Source of the DNA: an uncultured Ruminococcus sp.
GTDB lineage: Bacteria > Bacillota > Clostridia > Oscillospirales > Ruminococcaceae
Assembly (NCBI GenBank): GCA_947624295.1
Contig: CANQJV010000002.1
Span: 62,001 to 126,000 of the forward strand
Reading direction: 5' to 3'
Length of the DNA stretch: 64,000 nucleotides
This document shows positions 52,760 to 61,812 of the stretch, piece after piece. A model generated the notes under the pieces. The model was not told where the DNA came from and made no database searches. It saw only the letters and a list, made by a program, of their open reading frames with translations. The position numbers were made by a program, and so were the translations under genes. Every line of letters begins with the position of its first letter. The first letter of the stretch is position 1.

Positions 52760-55700
52760 ATGGTGAAAGTTACACCTAAACAGCTGGGAAAAAATGTCAG
52801 AATGAGTTTCGGTAAAATTACCGAACCGCTGGAAATGCCGAACCTTATTGAAGTTCAGAAAAACTCATATAAGTGGTTCAGGGAAGAGGGCTTGAAAGAA
52901 GTATTCCGTGATATGACGGCAATTACAGACTATAACGGCAATCTCGTCCTCAATTTCAAAGACTACCGTTTTGATGATACTCCCAAATATACCCTCGCTG
53001 AATGTAAGGCAAGAGGTGCTACGTATCAGGTTTCGATGTGGGCAACTGCTATACTCTGTAATAAAGAAACAGGTGAAGTCAAGAAAAATGATGAGATTTA
53101 TATGGGCGATTTCCCTCTTATGACCGACAGCGGAACTTTCATTATCAACGGTGCTGAACGTGTTATCGTATCACAACTTGTGCGTTCACCGGGTGTTTAT
53201 TATTCAGTCGAAAAGGATAAAACCGGTAAGGACCTTTTCAGTACGACGGTTATCCCGAACAGAGGTGCATGGCTTGAGTACGAAATGGACTCGAATGATA
53301 TTGTGTACGTCCGTATCGATAAGAACAGGAAAATCCCGATTACTACATTTATACGTGCTTTAGGTATAAGTACAGATGATGATATATATGAATTTTTCGG
53401 CGAAGACGAAAGACTGAAACAGACTATTCTCCAGAAAGACCAGACGAAAAACAATTCCGAGGCACTTATTGACGTTTACAAGAAACTCCGTCCGGGCGAA
53501 CCTCCTACAGTTGAGAGTGCTGTAACTCATCTGAATAATCTTTTCTTTGATGCGAAAAGATATGACCTTTGCCGATTCGGAAGATATAAGTACAATAAAA
53601 AATTAGGTATAGCTTCACGTCTTGCAGGACATACGCTTTCAGCACCTGTTGTGAATCCGATTACAGGCGAAGTTATGGCGGATACAGGCGAAACAGTAAG
53701 CTACAGCAAGGCTTGTGAAATCGAACAGGCAGGCGTATACAGTGCATTTGTTACTGTAGAAGCAAAAGAATATTACACAAATGAAAACGGCGAAACACAA
53801 GTACGTTTTGTTGAAAGAGTTGCTAAAATTATCGGCAACGGTATGGTTGACATAAAGGGCTATGTTGATTTTGATGCCGAAAAATATGGCATAAACGAAA
53901 AAGTTTCGTTCAAAGTCCTCCGTGAAATCATTGAAAATTCAGCTGATGCCGAAGAACTTGAAGAAAATGTCAGGAAAAAGGCTGACGAACTTGTTCCGAA
54001 ACATATTATTCTTGACGATATTTTTGCAACAATCAGCTATTTCATCAATCTTTGCGAAGGTGTAGGCACTGTTGATGATATTGACCACCTCGGTAACAGA
54101 CGTATACGTTCAGTCGGCGAACTTCTTCAGAATCAATTCCGTATAGGTTACGCACGTATGGAGCGTGGTATCCGTGAGAGAATGAATATTCAGACTCAGG
54201 ACGGAAGTGCCCTCACACCGCAGTCACTTATCAATATAAGACCTATTTCCTCATCAATGAAAGAATTTTTCTGTTCGTCACCGCTTTCGCAGTTCATGGA
54301 CCAGAATAACCCGCTTGCCGAACTCACTCACAAAAGACGACTTTCAGCACTCGGACCGGGAGGACTTTCAAGAGACCGTGCCGGATTTGAAGTACGTGAC
54401 GTACACTACAGCCACTACGGAAGAATGTGTCCTATCGAAACGCCCGAAGGTCCTAACATCGGACTTATCTCGTATCTTGCAACTTTCGCAAGAATAAACG
54501 AATACGGCTTTATTGAAGCTCCGTACAGGAAAGTTGACAAGAAAACAGGAATTGTAACTAATGAAGTTGAGTACATGACAGCTGATGTCGAGGATAATTT
54601 TGTAGTAGCGCAGGCGAATGAACCGCTTACAGAGGACGGTAAACTTGCAAGACCACGTGTAAATGCACGTCACCGTGACCAGATTCTTGAATGTGACCGT
54701 GATATAGTTGACTACATGGACGTTTCTCCGAAAATGGTTGTATCAGTTGCAACTTCAATGATACCGTTCCTTGAAAACGATGACGCAAACCGTGCCCTTA
54801 TGGGTTCGAACATGCAGAGACAGGCAGTACCGCTCCTCAAGACCGAAAGACCATTTGTCGGCACAGGTATGGAGTATAAAGCTGCTGTTGACTCGGGAGT
54901 ATGTATTGTATCTGACTGCGACGGTACAATAAGTTATGTTGATGCTGATAAAATCAATGTTATCGGTGACGACGGCATTGAACGCAAATACGAACTTATC
55001 AAATTCAAGCGTTCAAATCAGGGTACTTGCGTAAATCAGCGACCTATTGTTTCAGTAGGTGACAGTGTGAAAAAAGGCGATGTACTTGCAGACGGACCTG
55101 CTACGGCAGACGGTGAAATTTCCCTCGGAAAAAATGCACTCATCGGCTTTATGACGTGGGAAGGCTACAATTACGAAGATGCCGTACTTCTTAATGAAAG
55201 ACTTGTCCGTGAAGATGTATTCACTTCTGTTCATATCGAGGAATATGAGATAGAATGCCGTGATACTAAACTCGGACCTGAAGAAATCACCCGTGATATA
55301 CCTAACGTAGGTGATGATGCACTTGCAAATCTTGACGAAAACGGTATTATCAGAATCGGCTCGGAAGTTACAGCAGGTGATATTCTTGTTGGTAAAGTAA
55401 CTCCTAAGGGCGAAACTGAACTGACAGCAGAAGAACGTCTCCTCCGTGCGATTTTCGGCGAAAAAGCACGTGAAGTGCGTGATAATTCGCTTAAAGTACC
55501 TCACGGTGAAGCCGGTGTTATAGTGGACGTAAAAGTGTTCACAAGGGAAAACTGCGAGGAACTCAGCGCAGGTGTAAATATGCGTGTTATCTGCTATATT
55601 GCGCAGAAACGTAAGATAACAGTCGGCGATAAAATGGCAGGCCGTCACGGAAATAAGGGTGTTGTATCGAGAATACTCCCTGAAGAAGATATGCCGTTCC

Positions 55701-56707
55701 TCCCGGACGGAACTCCGCTTGATATCGTTCTTAACCCTCTGGGCGTACCGTCACGTATGAACATCGGACAGGTACTTGAAGTACATCTCGGTATGGCTTG
55801 TAAAGCACTCGGCTGGCATATTATGACACCTGTATTTGACGGCGCACATGAGGACGATATAAGAGAATGTTTCAAGCAGGCAAATGAATATAACAAAATG
55901 CACAAAAATGACCCGTTTGAACTTAAAACTATGGACAAAGTCATAAACCCGAAAGCCCTTGAATTTACTGAAGACTGTAAGTTCACCCTCTACGACGGAC
56001 GTACAGGTGAAAAATTTGATAACCGTGTAACAGTCGGCTATATGTATTACCTCAAACTGCATCACCTTGTTGATGATAAGATTCACGCACGTTCCGTAGG
56101 ACCTTATGCACTCGTAACACAACAGCCTCTTGGCGGTAAAGCACAATTCGGCGGACAGCGTTTCGGTGAAATGGAAGTATGGGCTCTTGAAGCATACGGT
56201 GCAGCTTATACACTTCAGGAAATCCTTACTGTAAAATCAGATGATACAATCGGACGTGTGAACACATATGAGGCTATTGTAAAAGGTCAGAATGTACCTA
56301 CTCCGGGTATCCCTGAATCATTCAAGGTTCTTATCAAGGAAATGCAGTCACTCGGACTTGATGTGAGAGTGCTTGACGAAAATCAGGAAGAAATTGACCT
56401 CAAACAGGAATTTGATGATGACCCGATTCCCGCAAAAGACACTTACACGGAAGAAGAAACTAATGACCTTAACAGTTATTCTGATGATGAAATGGGCGAC
56501 AGCGGATTCAGAGTCGGCGAAGATGAAAAAGATATTGACATGAATATTGATATGGACGATGATTTTGACCTTGATTCCCTTGATAAGGATGAGGAGTATA
56601 ATTTTGATGCCGACGAAAACGAAAATGATGATGACCTTTTCGGCAGTGACAGCGAAGATGATGAAAATTTCGATATTCTTGATATTGATGACCCGTTTGA
56701 CGAATAA
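52760..56707 (+). CDS. rpoB: RNA polymerase beta subunit
   Basis: Catalytic core subunit with RpoC. I start at ATG 52760 ([20 protein letters not shown]), with AAGGAGG upstream. The 1315-residue protein shows the rifampicin-region motifs ([39 protein letters not shown]), [10 protein letters not shown] and the C-terminal [20 protein letters not shown]. It is about 120 residues longer than Bacillus RpoB, mainly due to an acidic C-terminal tail of roughly 95 residues (last 70 mostly Asp/Glu, with [13 protein letters not shown]). It has its own promoter rather than following rplJL in this window. Confidence 0.97.
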   Translation: MVKVTPKQLGKNVRMSFGKITEPLEMPNLIEVQKNSYKWFREEGLKEVFRDMTAITDYNGNLVLNFKDYRFDDTPKYTLAECKARGATYQVSMWATAILCNKETGEVKKNDEIYMGDFPLMTDSGTFIINGAERVIVSQLVRSPGVYYSVEKDKTGKDLFSTTVIPNRGAWLEYEMDSNDIVYVRIDKNRKIPITTFIRALGISTDDDIYEFFGEDERLKQTILQKDQTKNNSEALIDVYKKLRPGEPPTVESAVTHLNNLFFDAKRYDLCRFGRYKYNKKLGIASRLAGHTLSAPVVNPITGEVMADTGETVSYSKACEIEQAGVYSAFVTVEAKEYYTNENGETQVRFVERVAKIIGNGMVDIKGYVDFDAEKYGINEKVSFKVLREIIENSADAEELEENVRKKADELVPKHIILDDIFATISYFINLCEGVGTVDDIDHLGNRRIRSVGELLQNQFRIGYARMERGIRERMNIQTQDGSALTPQSLINIRPISSSMKEFFCSSPLSQFMDQNNPLAELTHKRRLSALGPGGLSRDRAGFEVRDVHYSHYGRMCPIETPEGPNIGLISYLATFARINEYGFIEAPYRKVDKKTGIVTNEVEYMTADVEDNFVVAQANEPLTEDGKLARPRVNARHRDQILECDRDIVDYMDVSPKMVVSVATSMIPFLENDDANRALMGSNMQRQAVPLLKTERPFVGTGMEYKAAVDSGVCIVSDCDGTISYVDADKINVIGDDGIERKYELIKFKRSNQGTCVNQRPIVSVGDSVKKGDVLADGPATADGEISLGKNALIGFMTWEGYNYEDAVLLNERLVREDVFTSVHIEEYEIECRDTKLGPEEITRDIPNVGDDALANLDENGIIRIGSEVTAGDILVGKVTPKGETELTAEERLLRAIFGEKAREVRDNSLKVPHGEAGVIVDVKVFTRENCEELSAGVNMRVICYIAQKRKITVGDKMAGRHGNKGVVSRILPEEDMPFLPDGTPLDIVLNPLGVPSRMNIGQVLEVHLGMACKALGWHIMTPVFDGAHEDDIRECFKQANEYNKMHKNDPFELKTMDKVINPKALEFTEDCKFTLYDGRTGEKFDNRVTVGYMYYLKLHHLVDDKIHARSVGPYALVTQQPLGGKAQFGGQRFGEMEVWALEAYGAAYTLQEILTVKSDDTIGRVNTYEAIVKGQNVPTPGIPESFKVLIKEMQSLGLDVRVLDENQEEIDLKQEFDDDPIPAKDTYTEEETNDLNSYSDDEMGDSGFRVGEDEKDIDMNIDMDDDFDLDSLDKDEEYNFDADENENDDDLFGSDSEDDENFDILDIDDPFDE

Positions 56708-56712
56708 TTAAA

Positions 56713-56761
56713 CAGATTTCCACGGAAAACGGTGCTGTATGCCTGTTTTCCGGGAAGTCTG
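56713..56761 (+). promoter_or_regulatory. rpoB-rpoC spacer hairpin A'
   Basis: Outer stem CAGATTTC (56713-56720) / GAAGTCTG (56754-56761), inner stem CGGAAAAC (56723-56730) / GTTTTCCG (56745-56752), apical loop GGTGCTGTATGCCT. Compared with the rpoB leader hairpin, outer pair 2 changes from G-C to A-T, a compensatory substitution, and pair 5 from C-G to T-G. Confidence 0.75.
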
Positions 56762-56771
56762 ATAAGAAGCC

Positions 56772-56846
56772 ATACACGGTGGAGATTATACTGAACTTTT
56801 TTGCGGAATTATAACAGATTTGGTATATCTGCCGTGTACCGTGTAT
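56772..56846 (+). promoter_or_regulatory. rpoB-rpoC spacer long-range stem with alternative partners
   Basis: ATACACGGT (56772-56780) pairs perfectly with ACCGTGTAT (56838-56846). A second copy CCGTGTA (56832-56838) immediately before can also pair with TACACGG. Inside lies CAGAT...ATCTG, echoing rpoB leader hairpin B. It ends about 24 nt before the rpoC ribosome site. Confidence 0.6.
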
Positions 56847-56882
56847 AACAGTATTCAGCATTGAATTGCAGGAGGTAGCAGT

Positions 56883-59800
56883 TTGAAATTTAATACTTTT
56901 GAATCAATTAAAATCGGTCTTGCTTCGCCGGAACAAATCAGAAGCTGGTCATATGGTATTGTTACAAGACCTGAAACCATAAACTACAGAACACAAAAAC
57001 CTGAAAAAGACGGTCTTTTCTGCGAAAAAATATTCGGACCAACTAAAGACTGGGAATGCCACTGCGGAAAATTCAAGAAAATCCGTTTCAAAGGAAAAAT
57101 ATGTGACCGTTGCGGAGTTGAGGTAACAAGGGCAAGAGTACGCCGTGAAAGAATGGGCAGAATTGAACTTGCAGCACCTGTTTCACATATATGGTATTTC
57201 AAAGGTACTCCCTCAAGAATCGGTCAAGTGCTTGAAATTTCGCAGAAACGTCTTGAAGAAGTCCTCTACTTCACAAAGTACATCGTTACAGACCCCGGTA
57301 CTACCGAACTTACTAAAAAACAGCTCCTTTCAGAAAAAGAATATCTCTCGTATCTCGAAAAATACGGCGATGATTTCAAAGCTGAAATGGGTGCGGAGGC
57401 TATTCAGAAACTCCTCAATGAATATGACCCCGAAAGATACGATGCTCACAAGGAAAGACTTGTTGAACTCGGTAAAGTTGCGATTACAGGCAGAAAAGTA
57501 GAGTGCCGTAAGAATCCTCTTGAGTGCGGCTGCGAGGAATGCCGGAAATTCGCACTTCTTACTGATGTTGAATGGAAAAATAATATAGAACTTTGTGCCG
57601 ATGACCTCAAAAATGAACTTGTCGGACTTCCGGCAGGTCAGAAAAAAGTAAAACTTATAAAAAGATTGCAGATTATAGAGGCTTTCCGTATTTCAGGCAA
57701 TAAGCCCGAATGGATGATACTGAACGTTATCCCCGTAATTCCGCCTGACCTCCGTCCTATGATTATGCTTGACGGCGGACGTTATGCGACTTCAGACCTG
57801 AATGACCTCTACAGACGTGTTATCAACAGAAATAACCGCCTTATCAAAATGATTGAACTCGATGCCCCTGATATTATCGTGAGAAATGAAAAACGTATGC
57901 TTCAGGAGGCTGTAGATGCTCTCATCGACAACGGCAGACACGGCAGACCTGTTACAGGTCCAAGCAACCGTGCATTGAAATCGCTTTCAGATATGCTGAA
58001 AGGTAAACAGGGACGTTTCAGACAGAATCTTCTTGGTAAACGTGTTGACTATTCGGGACGTTCTGTTATTGTCGTAGGTCCTGAACTCAAAATGTATCAG
58101 TGCGGACTTCCGAAAGAAATGGCTCTCGAACTTTTCAAGCCGTTTGTACTCAAAAGACTTGTCGATAAAAAGGCAATTGCAAATATCAAGTCCGCAAGAA
58201 AACTGATTGACCGTGCAGATAATAAAGTATGGGACGCTCTTGAGGACGTTATCAAAGACCACCCTGTAATGCTTAACCGTGCCCCTACACTGCACCGTCT
58301 CGGCATTCAGGCTTTTGAACCGATACTTGTTGAGGGACGTGCAATCAAGCTCCACCCGCTTGTATGTTCAGCATTCAACGCCGATTTTGACGGTGACCAG
58401 ATGGCTGTACACCTTCCGCTTTCCGCTGAGGCGCAGGCAGAAGCAAGATTCCTTATGCTTGCGGCAAATAACCTGCTCAAGCCGTCGGACGGTAAACCGG
58501 TAGCAGTTCCGTCGCAGGATATGGTACTCGGCTCGTATTACCTTACAATGGCAAAACCGGGTGAACTTGGCGAGGGTAAAGTGTTCCGTGATGTGAATGA
58601 GGCTCTTATGGCTTATAATGAACATGATGTTTCGCTCCACGCAAATATCAAGGTCAGAATTACAAAGGATATAGGCGATAAGAAAGTTTCAAAGATTATC
58701 GATGCAACTGTCGGCAGGCTTATTTTCAATGAAAATATTCCGCAGAATCTCGGTTACGTTGACAGAACAAATTCAGATAAGCAGTTTGACCTTGAAATTT
58801 CGTTCCTCGTAGGCAAAAAGAAACTTTCCGATATTATCGAACGCTGTATCAAAATCCACGGTACTACAACGACTTCGGAGGTACTCGACAGAATAAAGGC
58901 TCTCGGCTATAAGTACTCAACAAGAGCAGCTCTTACAGTTGCTGTATGCGATGCCACAATTCCTCCGCAGAAAAAGGAAATCCTTGCAAAAGCAGATGAG
59001 GAAGTACAGGAAATTACTGAAGAATATAACTACGGCTATATTTCCGCACAAGAAAAATCATCTAAAATAGTAGCACTCTGGACGGCAACAACAGACGCTG
59101 TTACAAATGCACTTAAAGCGAATTTCGACCCGTATAACCCTATCTGGATGATGGCTGACTCCGGTGCGAGAGGTTCTATTTCACAAATCAGACAGCTTGC
59201 CGGAATGCGTGGACTTATCGCCAATACTTCGGGTGCTGTTATTGAAATCCCTATCAGAGCTAATTACCGTGAGGGACTTAATATCCTCGAATACTTCATT
59301 GCATCACGTGGCGCAAGAAAAGGTCTTGCTGATACGGCACTCCGTACGGCTGACTCAGGCTACCTGACAAGACGACTTGTTGATGTTTCGCAGGACGTTA
59401 TTATCCGTGAGGAAGATTGCGGTACTACTGACGGCATAGAAGTATTTGAAATCACAAACGGCAAGGAAGTAGTAGAACCGTTGTCAGAAAGACTTGTCGG
59501 CAGATTCCTTGTTGATGATTTGAGAGATGACTCCGGTGAACTTATCGTTTCAAAGAATAAACTGATAAATGACGCTGATGCAAAGAAAATTATAGATGCA
59601 GGAATCGAAAAAATAAAAATCCGTTCAGTACTCCACTGTAAGGCGAAAACAGGCGTATGCGCAAAGTGCTACGGTGCTAACCTTGCATTCAATAACATTG
59701 TATCAGTCGGTGAGGCTGTCGGCGTAATTGCAGCGCAGTCAATCGGTGAACCCGGTACACAGCTTACAATGAGAACGTTCCATACAGGCGGTGTTGCTTC

Positions 59801-60611
59801 AGCTGATGCGGAAGATATTACACAAGGTCTGCCTCGTGTAGAGGAACTCTTTGAAAGCAGACGTCCGAAAGGTGCGGCTATTCTTTCAAGAATTTCGGGA
59901 ATTGTTCATATTGAGGAAGTAAAAACAACAACAAATATCATTGTAACAAATGACGAAACAGGCGAATCAGAAAATTACATGATACCTTATAACCTCAAGA
60001 AACGTGTTACAGAGGGCGAAAAAATTACAAAGGGTACAAGGCTTACTGAAGGTAATGTTTACCCGACAGATATTCTCAATATCCTCGGTATACAGGACGT
60101 TCAGAACTACATCATCAACGAAGTACAGAAAGTTTATCGTTTACAGGGTGTTGACATCAATGACAAGCATATTGAAGTAATCGTCCGCCAGATGTTACGT
60201 AAAGTCAAGATTGATGAGAGCGGTTCAAGCTATCTGCTCCCCGGAACTCTTGTCGATTACAAGGAAATTGCAGAGATAAATGCCGAAATACAGGCACGTA
60301 TAGATGCAGGCGAATATGATTTGCAACTCGTGCAGTATACTCCCGTTCTTCAGGGTATCACGAAAGCATCATCAAATTCAGACAGTTTCATGTCGGCAGC
60401 ATCATTCCAGGAAACAACTAAGGCACTTACAGATGCAGCAATCAGAGGTAAGAGCGATAAACTTCTCGGACTCAAGGAGAACGTTATTATCGGTAAACTT
60501 ATTCCTGCCGGTACAGGTATGGACTGCTATAACCACGTGAAAGTTGTGAAAAGCGACTCATCATCTTCTGTAATTGACCATAGCGTAAATGTAACAAATC
60601 AGATAGGCTGA
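56883..60611 (+). CDS. rpoC: RNA polymerase beta' subunit
   Basis: Catalytic subunit with the active-site Mg motif [13 protein letters not shown]-terminal zinc site ([20 protein letters not shown]), [20 protein letters not shown], the trigger-loop region ([20 protein letters not shown]) and the second zinc site ([17 protein letters not shown]). The start is TTG 56883 with AGGAGG seven bases upstream. At 1242 residues it is normal for Firmicutes. It lies 175 bp after rpoB, an unusually long spacer that contains hairpins. A bidirectional terminator follows. Confidence 0.97.
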   Translation: MKFNTFESIKIGLASPEQIRSWSYGIVTRPETINYRTQKPEKDGLFCEKIFGPTKDWECHCGKFKKIRFKGKICDRCGVEVTRARVRRERMGRIELAAPVSHIWYFKGTPSRIGQVLEISQKRLEEVLYFTKYIVTDPGTTELTKKQLLSEKEYLSYLEKYGDDFKAEMGAEAIQKLLNEYDPERYDAHKERLVELGKVAITGRKVECRKNPLECGCEECRKFALLTDVEWKNNIELCADDLKNELVGLPAGQKKVKLIKRLQIIEAFRISGNKPEWMILNVIPVIPPDLRPMIMLDGGRYATSDLNDLYRRVINRNNRLIKMIELDAPDIIVRNEKRMLQEAVDALIDNGRHGRPVTGPSNRALKSLSDMLKGKQGRFRQNLLGKRVDYSGRSVIVVGPELKMYQCGLPKEMALELFKPFVLKRLVDKKAIANIKSARKLIDRADNKVWDALEDVIKDHPVMLNRAPTLHRLGIQAFEPILVEGRAIKLHPLVCSAFNADFDGDQMAVHLPLSAEAQAEARFLMLAANNLLKPSDGKPVAVPSQDMVLGSYYLTMAKPGELGEGKVFRDVNEALMAYNEHDVSLHANIKVRITKDIGDKKVSKIIDATVGRLIFNENIPQNLGYVDRTNSDKQFDLEISFLVGKKKLSDIIERCIKIHGTTTTSEVLDRIKALGYKYSTRAALTVAVCDATIPPQKKEILAKADEEVQEITEEYNYGYISAQEKSSKIVALWTATTDAVTNALKANFDPYNPIWMMADSGARGSISQIRQLAGMRGLIANTSGAVIEIPIRANYREGLNILEYFIASRGARKGLADTALRTADSGYLTRRLVDVSQDVIIREEDCGTTDGIEVFEITNGKEVVEPLSERLVGRFLVDDLRDDSGELIVSKNKLINDADAKKIIDAGIEKIKIRSVLHCKAKTGVCAKCYGANLAFNNIVSVGEAVGVIAAQSIGEPGTQLTMRTFHTGGVASADAEDITQGLPRVEELFESRRPKGAAILSRISGIVHIEEVKTTTNIIVTNDETGESENYMIPYNLKKRVTEGEKITKGTRLTEGNVYPTDILNILGIQDVQNYIINEVQKVYRLQGVDINDKHIEVIVRQMLRKVKIDESGSSYLLPGTLVDYKEIAEINAEIQARIDAGEYDLQLVQYTPVLQGITKASSNSDSFMSAASFQETTKALTDAAIRGKSDKLLGLKENVIIGKLIPAGTGMDCYNHVKVVKSDSSSSVIDHSVNVTNQIG

Positions 60612-60625
60612 AATGCATAAAAAAT

Positions 60626-60654
60626 GACCGGATAAAAAAATCCGGTCGTTTTTG
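60626..60654. terminator. Bidirectional terminator after rpoC
   Basis: GACCGGAT (60626-60633), AAAAAA loop, ATCCGGTC (60640-60647), then GTTTTTG; on the minus strand the run is ATTTTTT. It serves rpoC and the convergent LRR-dockerin gene. Confidence 0.9.
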
Positions 60655-60662
60655 TTATATTA

Positions 60663-61652
60663 TTAACCATTATTTGCCATAAATGTTTCTATGCTGTTTG
60701 TTCCGCCTGTTGAAACGTAAGCGTAATATGCGAGAATTGTTGATGCGTCGCTTGCGTCAGTCAGACCGTCGCCGTTGACATCAGCCGATAAAAGCTGTTC
60801 TGCTGATTCATCGGGTGTACCGCCAGTTGACTGCACTGAGTAGATAGCGAGTACCTGCGAAGCGTCGCTTGCGTCAATCAGATTATCGCCGTTGACATCT
60901 CCAACGACAAAAGCAGGCTTTTCGGGGATATTTTGCAGAATTTCAAATGTGTAGCCGTTTTTTTCGGCATATGTTTGTGCGGTTGAACCCTCATAGCCGT
61001 AAATTGTGCCGTTATATACACCGTCAGCGTTCGAAATTGTCTTATTATTAGAGCCTATTTTACAATCAGGGTTCAGAAAAGTTATTTTTGTTAAATTTGT
61101 ACAGTTGTTAAAACACCATAAGCCTATTTCTGTAACATTTTCGGGGATTATTATTTCAGTCAGACTTGAACAATCTTCAAAAGCCTCACCACCTATTTTT
61201 GTAACGCTATTCGGGATTGTGATTTTGGTAAGGCTTGTACAATCTCCAAAAATAAAGCCGGATAATTCTGTAATATTTTCAGAGAGTGTTATTTTAGTAA
61301 GATTTGAACAGAAAGCAAAAGCACCCAAATCTATTTCCGTAACGCTGTTCGGGATTGTGATTTCAGTGAGGCTTGAACAGGTCTGAAAAGCCCATGCGTC
61401 TATTTCTGTAACACTGTCAGGGATTGTTATATCAGTCAGACTTGAACAGTTCTTAAAAGCCTGATAACCTATTGATGTAACAGGCAAACCCTCTATTTCG
61501 GCAGGAATGTCAACCGTAACAACTGTAGAGTCGCAGTCGCTGATAGACACATAGTCCGAATATTTCCGATAAGTGAGGTCGCCCAATTCGCCCTCGGTGT
61601 AGTCAAGTGCCATTGCAACGTTAGTTAAATTTTTTGCTGTACTGAACGGCAT
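60663..61652 (-). CDS. BspA-type leucine-rich-repeat protein with C-terminal dockerin
   Basis: The open frame from 61652 encodes 329 residues: a short leader (residues 1-35), then six to seven BspA-type LRR units of about 23 residues (pattern CSSLTEITIPNSVTEI), a closing beta segment (TIYGYEGSTAQTYAEKNGYT) typical of such proteins, and a dockerin-like pair of calcium loops (DVNGDNLIDASDAS and DVNGDGLTDASDAS). BspA repeats usually bind proteins or surfaces, so this may be a non-enzymatic scaffold component. The true start is probably 56 bp upstream at ATG 61708 but the frame is broken there (see 61653-61708). Confidence 0.85.
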   Translation of the reverse strand: MPFSTAKNLTNVAMALDYTEGELGDLTYRKYSDYVSISDCDSTVVTVDIPAEIEGLPVTSIGYQAFKNCSSLTDITIPDSVTEIDAWAFQTCSSLTEITIPNSVTEIDLGAFAFCSNLTKITLSENITELSGFIFGDCTSLTKITIPNSVTKIGGEAFEDCSSLTEIIIPENVTEIGLWCFNNCTNLTKITFLNPDCKIGSNNKTISNADGVYNGTIYGYEGSTAQTYAEKNGYTFEILQNIPEKPAFVVGDVNGDNLIDASDASQVLAIYSVQSTGGTPDESAEQLLSADVNGDGLTDASDASTILAYYAYVSTGGTNSIETFMANNG

Positions 61653-61708
61653 AACTCCTCCGACAACACAACAAGCAAGAACCCCTGCGACAAGTTTTTG
61701 ATATTCAT
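61653..61708 (-). other. Frame-disrupted signal-peptide region of the LRR-dockerin gene
   Basis: ACGGAGG and ATG (minus strand, 61708-61706) form a proper start, but the frame from it reads MNIKNLSQGF and does not enter the LRR frame. The correct frame just downstream reads KLVAGVLACCVVGGVMPFS, a good signal-peptide core. Adding one A to the A5 run at 61699-61695 would give MNIKKLVAGVLACCVVGG and join both. So a one-base deletion, a slippage tract or a sequencing error is likely. Confidence 0.75.
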
Positions 61709-61735
61709 ATAAACTACCTCCGTGAATTTTTTTTA

Positions 61736-61764
61736 ATTATAACATATTTTTTAACAATTGTCAA
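61736..61764 (-). promoter_or_regulatory. Consensus promoter of the LRR-dockerin gene
   Basis: On the minus strand TTGACA (61764-61759), 17-bp spacer, TATAAT (61741-61736): a perfect sigma-A consensus, 28 bp before ATG 61708. Confidence 0.85.
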
Positions 61765-61773
61765 GCAGATTTC

Positions 61774-61805
61774 CAAAAAAAAGCGAACCCCGTAGGATTC
61801 GCTTT
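61774..61805 (-). terminator. Intrinsic terminator of the second GH26 gene
   Basis: On the minus strand AAAGCGAATCC, loop TACGG, GGTTCGCTTT followed by TTTTTGG. It lies just past the stop at 61813. Confidence 0.85.
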
Positions 61806-61812
61806 TGTTATA

